DNA from: a virus
IMG/VR virus record: IMGVR_UViG_3300035698_010598
Span: 1-42,058 of that record
DNA length: 42,058 nucleotides
Strand: one strand, 5' to 3'
Shown here: positions 6,213-14,389 of the stretch, in pieces
How positions within the stretch are numbered: the stretch's first letter is position 1
How the letters are laid out: each line of letters opens with the position of its first letter
Made by a program: the position numbers and the translations under genes
The notes under the pieces: model-generated
Database searches by the model: none
What the model was told of the DNA's origin: nothing
Seen by the model: the letters and a program-made list of their open reading frames with translations, nothing else

Positions 6213-6689
6213 ATTAAAAACCTCCGTTATTTAATGTTAATTGCGCTTTCCATCAACCACCAAATTAAACTTGCTGTATTCCACAAAAAAAACCTAAGCC
6301 ACCAGTAAACCTACAGGTAAACAATCATGTTCTCCACCAAAATTGGAATCTTTAACTGCTTGTTTTTATTTGTCTTGTGCATTATATTGAGGTTTTCATC
6401 ACACCGCTTTTCATTTTTCAAAAACTATTCTCATCCTATGGCCTATGTGATAGCCTTGCGCATATGTAATAGTTTTATGCGTGTGCATAAACATTATGAT
6501 GCCTGCATATTATATATATTATATAATAATAATAGTATGTTAAGTAAGAATATATATAGAAGTTTTGCTGGTGTTTTTGTGGTGTTTTTGTGGTGTTTTG
6601 CTGGTTGCTCCTGAATTTATTTATGGATATTCGGACAAAAAAATACATTTTCACCAAAAACCCACCAAAAATTGTTTCACCAAAAACCA
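6213..6689. other. AT-rich gap with CACCAAAA motifs, possible replication origin
   Basis: No credible gene lies here. Four CACCAAAA motifs sit at 6652, 6663, 6678 and 6699 (the last just inside the next gene's 3' end), two of them as TTGTTTCACCAAAA; another is at 6335. A purine/pyrimidine-skewed block of GGTGTTTTTGT units lies at 6562-6605, beside a strongly AT-rich track (TATATATTATATAATAATAA near 6508-6530). Short iterons beside an easily melted stretch, next to the primase, fit an origin. This is inference. Confidence 0.4.
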
Positions 6690-6968
6690 TCATTGTTTCA
6701 CCAAAATTGTAATATTCTCACTTTTTTTATATTTTTTGTTGTGAATACGTTTTTGAGAAATTATAAAATTAATTAAATATTCGATTTTTTCATGGTAAGA
6801 TAATTCTAATCTGGCTTCAAAAAACGCCATGGCAAGAGTTTTTTTTGTGAGATTATTCCTTTGTTTTATCTTTTCGTTTACAAAGTCATAAAGGTTATCA
6901 GATTTGATTTTTTTGTTTAGAAATTTATTGGAATGTTTTATTACTCTCATTAGCGGAGAACTCATCAT
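6690..6968 (-). CDS. hypothetical basic protein
   Basis: About 92 residues, starting at one of three consecutive ATG codons after ACGGAGG; the second or third has the best spacing. It is Lys/Asn-rich and predicted helical (FLNKKIKSDNLYDFVNEKIK, then a helix around AMAFFEARLELSYHEKIEYL). No family was recognised. It lies between the replication genes and the repeat-bearing gap, so a DNA-binding role is possible but unsupported. Confidence 0.5.
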   Translation of the reverse strand: MMSSPLMRVIKHSNKFLNKKIKSDNLYDFVNEKIKQRNNLTKKTLAMAFFEARLELSYHEKIEYLINFIISQKRIHNKKYKKSENITILVKQ

Positions 6969-7019
6969 CATCACCTCCGTATTTAATAAATATATTACCT
7001 ATTTATTATTTTTCAGTCA

Positions 7020-7196
7020 TTAGTTGAAACTGAACCCAAATATCTTAAAACAAAGAGAAGCAAGAACCCTTTCCCCGCTTTTTGATTCTATCCTTGCGGT
7101 TCTCCAGCCTTTAACCTCTATTACTTTATCATGGCACTGGTAGAAATCATTCCAAAGCCAGTGTCTATAGGCCAAACTATAAACTTTCTTAACCAT
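7020..7196 (-). CDS. hypothetical protein, 58 residues
   Basis: The product begins MVKKVYSLAYRHWLWNDFYQ and continues with a basic, strand-like half ending CFKIFGFSFN. AGGGG lies about 10 bases before the ATG and the reading frame is clean. It is followed by the strong ribosome site of the 6690-6968 gene. No family was recognised. Confidence 0.5.
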   Translation of the reverse strand: MVKKVYSLAYRHWLWNDFYQCHDKVIEVKGWRTARIESKSGERVLASLCFKIFGFSFN

Positions 7197-7285
7197 CTTT
7201 TATAAACCCCTGTAAAAATAATGCCCACGATCACCGGCGAGCGTAGCGATGACCGCATGCATTGTGTTATTGGTTTTTGCGTGAT

Positions 7286-7516
7286 CTACAAGTTTGCAAA
7301 CAACTGTTTTTCACCAGCATCAACGATTCTGTACGCTTTTTCAAAAACTTCTTTTGGGGACCATGAGACATAACCATCTGGATATTTAACCAAATAGCCT
7401 GGGCGGTCTTCTCTGTTAGTTGTGTCCTCTCCCTTTTCGATTCTTAGAAAATTACACTCACTCAGTGAGTAAGCTCCGATAATTTTACATCCGATATACA
7501 ATTTTTCTTCTGGCAT
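7286..7516 (-). CDS. small phage protein with DGYVSWSPKEVFEKAYR motif
   Basis: A 76-residue protein beginning MPEEKLYIGCK. AAGGA stands 9 bases before this ATG, so it is preferred to a GTG at 7591 that has no ribosome site. The core PGYLVKYPDGYVSWSPKEVF followed by EKAYR is a pattern I know from many unnamed phage proteins of this size. No biochemical role is known to me. Isolated in the gap between the SF3 helicase and primase genes. Confidence 0.6.
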   Translation of the reverse strand: MPEEKLYIGCKIIGAYSLSECNFLRIEKGEDTTNREDRPGYLVKYPDGYVSWSPKEVFEKAYRIVDAGEKQLFANL

Positions 7517-7573
7517 TTTTCTTATCCTTTTTGTTTTAGGTTCGCTCTGCGGTTTATCCGTAGTAGCGTTGTG

Positions 7574-7606
7574 ATTGGTTAATTTTGGCACAAATATTTA
7601 ACCAAT
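7574..7606. promoter_or_regulatory. 9-bp inverted repeat
   Basis: ATTGGTTAA (7574-7582) and TTAACCAAT (7598-7606) form a perfect inverted repeat with a 15-base spacer. It sits between the 7651-7824 gene and the 7286-7516 gene. A second, weaker pair (GGTGTAA/TTACACC) follows near 7629-7658. Either could be a stem in the leader RNA or an operator. Confidence 0.35.
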
Positions 7607-7650
7607 ACGCCGTTCACTATCTCGCCTGGTGTAACTGCTGATTAGCGGTT

Positions 7651-7824
7651 TTACACCGCATTCCTGTACTCTTTTAATCTCGGACAAGTTTCGGTGGTAT
7701 AATGTTCTTCATATCCGGCAGGGCAACAATGTAAAAACATTCCCTCACATTTACCCCCGTCAACCCCAAAATAATAGTTTTCACATATAGGTCCATCAAT
7801 GCCTTCTTGCTGTCCTGGCTCCAT
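7651..7824 (-). CDS. cysteine-rich small protein
   Basis: The 57-residue protein begins MEPGQQEGIDGPICENYYFG and has five cysteines (14, 26, 33, 34, 47), including a CC pair. AAGGAG lies 8 bases before the ATG, an excellent site. Spacing of the cysteines suggests a small metal-binding or disulfide-bonded fold. No family was recognised. Bases 7825-7960 upstream show no gene. Confidence 0.55.
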   Translation of the reverse strand: MEPGQQEGIDGPICENYYFGVDGGKCEGMFLHCCPAGYEEHYTTETCPRLKEYRNAV

Positions 7825-7960
7825 TTTGTTTGCTCCTTATAACCAGCTCGTCTGGTTCATGCAGTTGATTAGCCTGGCTTGCCCAGAGCTAATAAGGTGT
7901 TATCCAGTTCACGCATGTTCTATATTGCAACGCACATGCCAAACAACTAAATTTTAATAA

Positions 7961-9565
7961 TTAACAAATAGGATGGTCAAAAATAGTTACCCCCCTGAAA
8001 AACTTTTTCCCGTTTGTCGAAACCCGTTTACTAAACCTTTGTTCCATCTCTAAAAGAACTTTATCCTTTGCCATGCAATAATGTCCGACATCGTTACACC
8101 ACTCTTTGTAGTTGATATACAGCGCCTTTAAATCGACCCTGAGTACATGATCACCAATCAATAAACACTCGTCAATGTAATGTCCAAATATGTCTTGGCT
8201 TTTCTGGTATTCTTTTGTCGCTACTAAAACCTTGTCAGGAGGTAAAAGTCCCAATTCCTGCCACAAAAGACAGCCTTCTACTAACCAGGCCAATATACCC
8301 GGCGCTTGTTTTTTTAGTTTTGGAAGCAGGTTTTTATCAACCGGCAATTGTTTTTTATTTTTCGGGTCAGGATTCGGAAGAAATTGCATATCAAGAGGTA
8401 TTAAGTGTGTTCTAAACCAAACCGCCGGGTCATCAGCGGGCATTTTTGGCCGCTTGTTTGTAATTGTAATTGTAAGTTGCGTTTGTTGAAATTGAGTTTG
8501 TTTTTTTGCATAGTGACCACGGGTTGAAATCGTATCCCCTCCCGATAGTTCTTTAAGTTTTGCAACGTCTATTCTATCGTTTTTGTTTGTTTCGGAAAAC
8601 CAGACTATCCTACGACCCCTGAAGTTCATCATAACAGCATCAGGTGCCGTGCCAGAGTTGTTTAGTTTTGTTTCCATTAAAAAATTTGATGGCGCTTTAA
8701 ACATTAAATCGTCTAATATAAATTTCAAAATCTCAAATAATGTTGACTTGCCGTTTCTGCCTTTTGGACCCCAAAAAATTGGGAAAATATGTTCGGTTGT
8801 TAACCCGGTTATCCCATACCCTAAAAGCCTTTGGATATAGTCAACCATATCTTGATCGTTATCAAATATCTGTAATAAAAAAGATTTTAAAGCGCTACAA
8901 TCCTCATCTTCGCCTTTCCATTCTATCGGAGAAGACAACCTTAAATAGTCTTTTGGTTCGCCTGGTTTAAACGTCCCTTCTTTTAAATTTATACAGCCGT
9001 TACGGACAGCTAATAACATTGGCTTTGTGTCCCATTCGGTTCCCATTATTCCTAGTGATTTCAAGCCAGACCTGGAAAGCTTTAACACTTTTTCTTTACG
9101 GGTTAATTTCCTCAACCCATTAATCCTTTCTGCCAACATCTTAGAGTTATATTTGTGTCTTGACACGGCTTTACTGTCCTCTTCTTTTTCTGCCGCCTGG
9201 ATAGATAAATTTTCAAATACTAACTGCTGTCCATAAAGATCAATAACCTCTTTAATAAGGGTTATAACGTGGCCTATCCCATCTAACCGCCAAAAGTTAT
9301 CATTCCAGTAATACCAATTCTTTTCCATGTGGTCATAAACGTATCGGTTTTCAAGCTGTTTTATTAATAGATAAGCGTCTCCGTCCTCTTCCTCCTGTGA
9401 AGCTTTCAAGACCGTTTTGTTTGACCTCGGCATATCTGATTTTTTCTCTGACTTGGTTTTCTCCACGCTGTTTATAATTTGTTGCTCAAGAGATGTGTCT
9501 TTGGCGTTGGTGGTGGTGGTGGTGGTTGTTTCCTTGTCAAGAGAACCTTTAGGGTCCTTAGTCAT
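7961..9565 (-). CDS. SF3 replicative helicase (P4/D5 primase-helicase family)
   Basis: The 534-residue protein carries the superfamily 3 Walker A GPKGRNGKST (266-275), a Walker-B-like IVWFSETN further on, and the sensor ITITNKRP, in the arrangement of the phage/plasmid P4-type and poxvirus D5 helicases. The N-terminal 60 residues are low-complexity (seven Thr in a row). There is no visible primase active site, which fits with the separate CHC2 primase at 4735-6102. The ATG overlaps the stop of a 53-residue gene as ATGA, which supports this start although the ribosome site is weak. It should unwind the origin as a hexamer. Confidence 0.85.
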   Translation of the reverse strand: MTKDPKGSLDKETTTTTTTNAKDTSLEQQIINSVEKTKSEKKSDMPRSNKTVLKASQEEEDGDAYLLIKQLENRYVYDHMEKNWYYWNDNFWRLDGIGHVITLIKEVIDLYGQQLVFENLSIQAAEKEEDSKAVSRHKYNSKMLAERINGLRKLTRKEKVLKLSRSGLKSLGIMGTEWDTKPMLLAVRNGCINLKEGTFKPGEPKDYLRLSSPIEWKGEDEDCSALKSFLLQIFDNDQDMVDYIQRLLGYGITGLTTEHIFPIFWGPKGRNGKSTLFEILKFILDDLMFKAPSNFLMETKLNNSGTAPDAVMMNFRGRRIVWFSETNKNDRIDVAKLKELSGGDTISTRGHYAKKQTQFQQTQLTITITNKRPKMPADDPAVWFRTHLIPLDMQFLPNPDPKNKKQLPVDKNLLPKLKKQAPGILAWLVEGCLLWQELGLLPPDKVLVATKEYQKSQDIFGHYIDECLLIGDHVLRVDLKALYINYKEWCNDVGHYCMAKDKVLLEMEQRFSKRVSTNGKKFFRGVTIFDHPIC

Positions 9566-9723
9566 TTTTTTATTCTATACGGGAAAAGGGTGTAAGAAGA
9601 CGATAAATTTAATGGGAATAGGCGATATGACAAATCATTCAAAAGTCTTTTTTTGTGAAGACGGACAAGGTTTATTATCTGGTGTGGTTTTAAACGTCTT
9701 GGTTTCTTTCTTTCGTCTTCCAT
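9562..9723 (-). CDS. 53-residue basic protein coupled to the helicase
   Basis: The product begins MEDERKKPRRLKPHQIINLV and is strongly basic (RLHKKRLLNDLSYR). AAAGGA stands 8 bases before the ATG and its TGA overlaps the helicase start as ATGA. Both signals point to a real gene. A nucleic-acid-binding partner of the helicase is possible; no family was recognised. Confidence 0.55.
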   Translation of the reverse strand: MEDERKKPRRLKPHQIINLVRLHKKRLLNDLSYRLFPLNLSSSYTLFPYRIKK

Positions 9724-9741
9724 GGTATTAATCCTTTTGTT

Positions 9742-10314
9742 TTATTCTTCTGTTTTCTTGACATCACTTCTGTATTCACAAAACAAATCAGAGATAGCCA
9801 TTTTTCTGATATATTCGATTGATTCTTTAACACCACCAGAACAATTTTCTATATCCAATTTTGCTACATGGTGAATCAATTGGGCTACAAGCCGGTCATC
9901 TGACTTTGCGCCAAAAGAACCACAGTGCAATGGCCAAGAAGAAAAATCAAGATTGGCATACCTGAGATTGGCAGACCTGAGATTGGCATACGTGAGATCG
10001 GCATTCCTGAGATCGGCATCCCTGAGATTGGCAGACCTGAGATCGGCATTCCTGAGATTGGCATCCCTGAGATTGGCATACGTGAGATTGGCATACCTGA
10101 GATTGGCAGACCTGAGATCGGCATCCCTGAGATCGGCATCCCTGAGATTGGCATACCTGAGATCGGCAGACCTGAGATCGGCATCCCTGAGATCGGCATC
10201 CCTGAGATCGGCATTGTTGTTTATTGCCATTTCAACACAAATCCTAAAACTTTCACATTTAAATTCAAAAATAACTTTCCCGTCCAACCGATTTTTAATT
10301 TCAAATAATTTCAT
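9742..10314 (-). CDS. pentapeptide-repeat protein
   Basis: The 190-residue protein has 18 consecutive A(D/N)LxX units (about 35-124), which predict a right-handed square beta-helix. A 34-residue head and a C-terminal helical domain (SSWPLHCGSFGAKSDDRLVA onward) flank it. Some pentapeptide proteins mimic DNA and inhibit gyrase; many have no known role. The 15-bp DNA periodicity leaves other frames open, so several ORFs here are artefacts. It lies between the ERCC4 nuclease and the helicase pair. Confidence 0.9.
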   Translation of the reverse strand: MKLFEIKNRLDGKVIFEFKCESFRICVEMAINNNADLRDADLRDADLRSADLRYANLRDADLRDADLRSANLRYANLTYANLRDANLRNADLRSANLRDADLRNADLTYANLRSANLRYANLDFSSWPLHCGSFGAKSDDRLVAQLIHHVAKLDIENCSGGVKESIEYIRKMAISDLFCEYRSDVKKTEE

Positions 10315-10340
10315 TTTTAACCTATCCTTTAATTAAGGCA

Positions 10341-10832
10341 TTAAATATTATTAAACTCACACTTGCCGCCAGCTTGCCTATCATTCCAAAATTTAACCAA
10401 CGTCAAATATGTATGATTCTCCGCAAAAGCCCTGTCAGTACACCACCAAACCTTAACACCATACCGTTGTGACCAACTCAACACAGTCATGTAAACAGAT
10501 ATCGATTTCATCATAGAGAGAGGTGGTGGAGCATGAAAACAAGCCCTTAGATCGGACTCTATTACCAATTCGGCATGGTCAAAATATGACATCCTATCAA
10601 ATTCTTTTTCAAACCGGACCCGGCCATTTCCACAAGATCCAAATAAATCGGTTAAAGATTTTCTTTCAATTGTGATTGAATGGTGGTGGGAGGATGAAGA
10701 CATTTCTTTTATAGAATAATCACCGGTTTTAAGGGTGTCAAACTCAATGGTCCCTTTTTGTTCGTCAAAGATAAAAGGGTTTTTCTCCCTGGTATCTATT
10801 ATTATGGTTGGTTGAATTTTTATTTTTTTCAT
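10341..10832 (-). CDS. ERCC4-family nuclease
   Basis: The 163-residue protein has the ERCC4/XPF nuclease signature: IIDTREKNPF (Asp13), GDYS (37-40) and IERKSLTDLF (55-64, the ERKxxxD core), followed by RFEKEFDRM. The family cuts branched or flap DNA. It is a stand-alone nuclease without helicase or HhH domain. It lies directly after a small zinc protein (2-base gap, TAATATG) in the replication/recombination operon, so processing of recombination intermediates is likely. Confidence 0.85.
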   Translation of the reverse strand: MKKIKIQPTIIIDTREKNPFIFDEQKGTIEFDTLKTGDYSIKEMSSSSHHHSITIERKSLTDLFGSCGNGRVRFEKEFDRMSYFDHAELVIESDLRACFHAPPPLSMMKSISVYMTVLSWSQRYGVKVWWCTDRAFAENHTYLTLVKFWNDRQAGGKCEFNNI

Positions 10833-10833
10833 A

Positions 10834-11055
10834 TTAATTCATTCCGTTTGCCAAACTCAAAAAAGTGCTTCTTATTGCTTTCTTTTTTTCTTTTGTCGGT
10901 TCGATCAACCGGAACGCTTCGAGCCTGTTTTGTAATAAAGAAATTGCGTTATTGAACTCCCGACAAGACGGGTGTAGTTTCGCTGGCCTCCCTGTTTTTT
11001 GATCACCGGAACCTATGATTTCATTTCCGCAAAGTGTGCAAATAGTGTCTGACAT
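10834..11055 (-). CDS. small zinc-ribbon protein
   Basis: The 73-residue protein has CTLC (6-9) and HPSC (28-31), a probable zinc site, then a helix (AISLLQNRLEAFRL) and a basic tail. AAGGA lies 8 bases upstream of the ATG. It is nearly contiguous with the ERCC4 nuclease and may assist it. No family was recognised. Confidence 0.65.
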   Translation of the reverse strand: MSDTICTLCGNEIIGSGDQKTGRPAKLHPSCREFNNAISLLQNRLEAFRLIEPTKEKKKAIRSTFLSLANGMN

Positions 11056-11072
11056 GCCAGCTTCCTTTAATT

Positions 11073-11105
11073 CTGGTTAAAAATATAGTTTAGACGTACA
11101 AAACC
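11073..11105. repeat. 33-bp inverted repeat, copy A
   Basis: This intergenic stretch, starting CTGGTTAAAAATATAGTTTA, is the exact reverse complement of 28331-28363. It lies 18 bases upstream of the zinc-ribbon gene, within the 93-base gap that follows the RecD-like helicase. A TTGACA occurs on the - strand just upstream (near 11120), but no convincing -10 goes with it. Confidence 0.9.
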
Positions 11106-11148
11106 ATGTATTTAATTTGTTGTCAAGGTATTTGATAGATTATTTGTT

Positions 11149-12513
11149 TTAAATATCCCCAAACTCAATTTCACGATACCGGCTAACTATCCGTTCTTTC
11201 AACATCGTGTACCTATTATTTGGGACTCTATTTCTAATCGCTTTCTCAATGGTTCCAAACTGCCCAATCGTAATAACCAACTCCTTACCCCTTGAAATTG
11301 CTGTGTATATCCATGGATTGTCTATGAAATAATTAAACTGACAGTGAACCGGAATAATTATCACTGGTGCCTCACTACCTTGAAATTTGTGGCATGTAAT
11401 ACAATATGCGTGAAGTAAGGTTTTTGTGCTTTTTGAAAGAATAACTTCCCTGTCAGGATCAGAGAACAAAACGATTATTTTTTTGTCAGTCACGGATTGA
11501 ATAATACCAATATCACCATTTACAATGGCAGATTCAAAATTGTCCGTTTTCATAACTTTTTCGTTCTTTGTGTTAATTACTTTATCACCGGCCCTGAAAA
11601 CTTTTTTCTTTTTTTCTTTGGTAGATTCTGGCCCTGACAAGGCCTCCTTTTTTTCTAATTGTTCAAATAAATTGATATCAGGAACACAATCCTTAATATC
11701 TTTTTCAGTTCTGTCAGGGTTCAATTCAGCTTGTAATACCTCGTTAATACTATCACAACTTAACAATCCTTTAGAATTAACCGGGGAGAGAACCTGAACG
11801 TCCTCAACCGGATCATACCCCCTTAACGGCATCCTCTCACACACGATTTTCTTAATATTTTCAAGGATTTTTACCGGGTCAGAACAAGAAATATGGATTA
11901 AATTATCAGGGTTTTCTTTTTCAAGGTCGATTTTTTTGGATGGGATATAAATCCGGCTGTTTTTAATTTGGTCGCAAGCTTTTACAATCAATCCAGAATT
12001 GCGATGGATGACGGTTAATTCAACTCTTGGCACGATTTCAGACGCTAATAAATCACGAAGTATTGCACCAGCACCCACGGACGGCAATTGGTCTTGATCA
12101 CCTACTAATAAGACTCTGGTTCGTTTGACATCCACGGCTTCCATAAGCCTTGCCATGAGGTTGTTGGTTATCATGGATGTTTCATCAATTATCAATAGAT
12201 CACACGGTAGGGGATTATCTTTATTGTATCCAAATACAAATCCTTCTTTCTGATCAAACGTGCAACCAAGGAGGGTGTGGATGGTGGAGGCGAACCGGTT
12301 AGTTGCTTCTGTCATCCTCTTTGCCGCCCTGCCGGTTGGTGCCGCTTGAAATATTCTTAGGTTACACGACATTGCCCATTCTATAATGGCATAAATAGTG
12401 GTGGATTTTCCAGTTCCAGGGCCGCCCGTCATAACCCCTATCCTGTTTTCTTTCATCATGGTGATTGCCGAAAGTTGCTGATCTGTGTATTTAATTGTGG
12501 CTGGAATGGTCAT
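11149..12513 (-). CDS. RecD2-like helicase, motor half
   Basis: The 454-residue protein is a superfamily 1B helicase motor: Walker A GGPGTGKST (30-38), LLIIDETSM with DE (110-111), GDQDQLPSVGAG (138-149), YCITCHKFQGSE and the late motif YTAISRGKELV. It matches the C-terminal two thirds of RecD2. Its ATG shares a base with the stop of the upstream gene (TAATG), and that gene encodes the missing N-terminal part. Together they make 756 residues, close to a one-piece RecD2. It would unwind DNA 5' to 3' in recombination or replication. Confidence 0.88.
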   Translation of the reverse strand: MTIPATIKYTDQQLSAITMMKENRIGVMTGGPGTGKSTTIYAIIEWAMSCNLRIFQAAPTGRAAKRMTEATNRFASTIHTLLGCTFDQKEGFVFGYNKDNPLPCDLLIIDETSMITNNLMARLMEAVDVKRTRVLLVGDQDQLPSVGAGAILRDLLASEIVPRVELTVIHRNSGLIVKACDQIKNSRIYIPSKKIDLEKENPDNLIHISCSDPVKILENIKKIVCERMPLRGYDPVEDVQVLSPVNSKGLLSCDSINEVLQAELNPDRTEKDIKDCVPDINLFEQLEKKEALSGPESTKEKKKKVFRAGDKVINTKNEKVMKTDNFESAIVNGDIGIIQSVTDKKIIVLFSDPDREVILSKSTKTLLHAYCITCHKFQGSEAPVIIIPVHCQFNYFIDNPWIYTAISRGKELVITIGQFGTIEKAIRNRVPNNRYTMLKERIVSRYREIEFGDI

Positions 12514-13421
12514 TATAAATAACCCTCCCTTAAAACCAAATCAACGATTTTTACACTGATATAAAGCTCGTCGTCGGACGGCTTAAATAAAGAATACCCA
12601 ATTCCGTCGAACACCACCACACCCTCTTCCTCCAAGGCATCCAACCCCTGTTTTAATTTCGGCACTTGGATTAAACCTTTTATAGCCTCTAATAATTGCT
12701 CACGCACCACCCAAACACTTCCATTGGTTTGCATGTTTTCCTTTAAACAATGGAGCGCTGCCGCTTTTTTCCGTTCAATGTCGGTCCTGGCTACCCCGTT
12801 TTTCATAGCCACTTGATCAGCCAACGGGAAACCAATACCCCTGAAATTAGTTAGGATATACGGATTAAACTCCACAATATCAGCCGCCTTGTCTTTATAC
12901 GCCTTGATTAGGTCACCCGCTACGCTTTTCCACATACCAGGCACATCAAGAAGCGCCTCAAGCCTGATCATAACCTTTTCATTCATTTCATTTTCGACTA
13001 AAGATTTTTGAATTTCTTTTGCTCGTTCAAGGGTTATACCGGATATTTTCTTGACCACCTCCTCAGGATGGTATTTCAACATTTTTAAGGTCCGGTCCTG
13101 GTAAGTATCAATCAACATATTCCCGGTCTTTGGCCCAACCCATCGACAAATTTTCGTTAAGTATTTAAAGATACCGTTGGAATCTATTGGTAATATTGAT
13201 TCATAGGAATGGAACTTGAATTGCTCTCCGAATTTTGGATGGTCTGAGTGGGTTCCTGATAAAATATAATCCATGCCGTGTTGTGGGTTTATAATATCAC
13301 CCAGGCAAATTATATGGTTCCCTTGTTTGTCGATAAACTTACCTATCAGAAAATTGTTTTCATCACTTTTGAATTTTATCTGAGAGAGGGAACATTCTAT
13401 TTGTTCGGTGTTTTTGTCCAT
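12513..13421 (-). CDS. RecD2-like helicase, N-terminal half
   Basis: The 302-residue protein resembles the N-terminal region of RecD2: an OB-like start (CSLSQIKFKSDENNFLIGKF), helix-hairpin-helix-like stretches around KYLTKICRWVGPKTGNMLI and ISGITLERAKEIQ, and a winged-helix-like end. It has no ATPase motif. It is directly followed by the motor half through a TAATG overlap, so the two are made together and probably form one enzyme. Splitting by a recent frameshift is less likely, since the overlap is a neat coupling signal. Confidence 0.75.
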   Translation of the reverse strand: MDKNTEQIECSLSQIKFKSDENNFLIGKFIDKQGNHIICLGDIINPQHGMDYILSGTHSDHPKFGEQFKFHSYESILPIDSNGIFKYLTKICRWVGPKTGNMLIDTYQDRTLKMLKYHPEEVVKKISGITLERAKEIQKSLVENEMNEKVMIRLEALLDVPGMWKSVAGDLIKAYKDKAADIVEFNPYILTNFRGIGFPLADQVAMKNGVARTDIERKKAAALHCLKENMQTNGSVWVVREQLLEAIKGLIQVPKLKQGLDALEEEGVVVFDGIGYSLFKPSDDELYISVKIVDLVLREGYL

Positions 13422-13437
13422 TTTTTTTAAACCCTAT

Positions 13438-13620
13438 CTATGATGTTGTGTGAGATAAAACGTCCCTACCTTTAAACGTCACCATAGCCCCTGGTTGCTT
13501 CATATACAAATCAATGGCACATGAAGCACATCTTGTTTTTCCATCACCATTACTAAATGGCTTTCCAAGTGGTGGTATTATTTCTTTTTCACAATCATGA
13601 CAAATAATTTTATCATTCAT
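13438..13620 (-). CDS. zinc-ribbon protein, 60 residues
   Basis: Two CxxC pairs (7/10 and 31/34) form a zinc ribbon, followed by a short helix. Its ATG lies 4 bases after the stop of the PD-(D/E)XK gene, and its ribosome site (GGGGAT) overlaps that stop. The last residues (MVTFKGRDVLSHTTS) are unassigned. It may be an accessory to the nuclease or helicase. Confidence 0.65.
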   Translation of the reverse strand: MNDKIICHDCEKEIIPPLGKPFSNGDGKTRCASCAIDLYMKQPGAMVTFKGRDVLSHTTS

Positions 13621-13624
13621 AATT

Positions 13625-14383
13625 TTATCCCCTATCGTTTAAAATTTCGTTAACCTCATAATTATAATCTTGTAACGGAATTGTTTTTACCCTGTCAGGA
13701 AGCAAATGGATGATCGACCTTTTGTACCTGACATTCTCTGGGAAATACCCACCAGTTTTCAACAAAAACTCATAGAACGATAATTGGATTGAATAATGGT
13801 TTATGTCCGTGTCCTTGAGATGGTGTATGGGTTTTAACCCCGATTGGAACGTGTTCTTTTTTGAAATTTCTTTATTTTGTTTCCAATCAAATATATAAAC
13901 AACATTCTCATCAGGACCATACATCACCAAATCTATCGTGCCAGCTATACTAAATTCAGGAGAGAACACAATTAACTCAGCCGCAATGAAAATATATTTT
14001 TTTAAAAGTTTAGAAACTACTTTATCAACTTGCTTAAATAACAACCCACACCTTTCCGACATGGGCTTTAAAATAGTTTCTTGCCCTGATATAAGCAGTT
14101 CCGCATAAAGGTGGACGTTAGACCCTTCGGAGGTCCCCCTTTCTGACTCTTTTTTCCATTCTGCTCTAATATCTGCCGGGTCCCGGCCAAAATATTTTTC
14201 GTTAGATTTATTCCTTGAACATTCTTCTGACACGGTAATTTTATTGAATTTTGGAAAGTATGAATCAATTATAGTCGTAACGGAAGAGTAAGCCACTCCA
14301 AACCTATCAACATAAGAGTGGTCACTCTCCCGAAACGAAATAGCATTTATCCCGCTGGGATGATATGCAGTTTTAACAGGCAT
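13625..14383 (-). CDS. PD-(D/E)XK nuclease (RecB/Cas4-like)
   Basis: The 252-residue protein has the RecB-nuclease motifs in order: GSNVH (His91), AELIVF (Glu136), AGTIDLVM (Asp151), FDWKQNK (Asp166, Lys168) and IQLSFYEFLL (Gln200, Tyr204). These make a complete metal-dependent nuclease core. No four-cysteine iron-sulphur cluster is seen, so it is not a full Cas4. Near the RecD2-like pair and the SSB-like protein it probably serves in phage recombination as a 5' end exonuclease. Confidence 0.82.
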   Translation of the reverse strand: MPVKTAYHPSGINAISFRESDHSYVDRFGVAYSSVTTIIDSYFPKFNKITVSEECSRNKSNEKYFGRDPADIRAEWKKESERGTSEGSNVHLYAELLISGQETILKPMSERCGLLFKQVDKVVSKLLKKYIFIAAELIVFSPEFSIAGTIDLVMYGPDENVVYIFDWKQNKEISKKNTFQSGLKPIHHLKDTDINHYSIQLSFYEFLLKTGGYFPENVRYKRSIIHLLPDRVKTIPLQDYNYEVNEILNDRG

Positions 14384-14389
14384 TATAAA

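Noticed and set aside
6327-6614. A 95-codon rightward ORF in the gap beside the primase
   Set aside because: It opposes the local gene direction, lacks a ribosome site and is Phe/Cys-rich as expected from AT-rich noise.
6475-6693. A 72-codon leftward ORF after the 6690-6968 gene
   Set aside because: It runs through AT-rich iteron-like repeats; the sequence (YYYYYIIYIIC) is a product of base composition and no ribosome site was seen.
7200-7262. A 20-codon leftward ORF (MHAVIATLAGDRGHYFYRGL) ending 3 bases before the 7020-7196 gene
   Set aside because: It is GC-rich and suggestively placed but has no ribosome site; too short to support.
9950-10215. Possible CRISPR array
   Set aside because: The repeats are contiguous 15-bp coding units without spacers.
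9925-10336. Rightward repeat ORFs and a second leftward frame (PISGM units)
   Set aside because: They are frame shadows of the pentapeptide-repeat gene caused by 15-bp periodicity.
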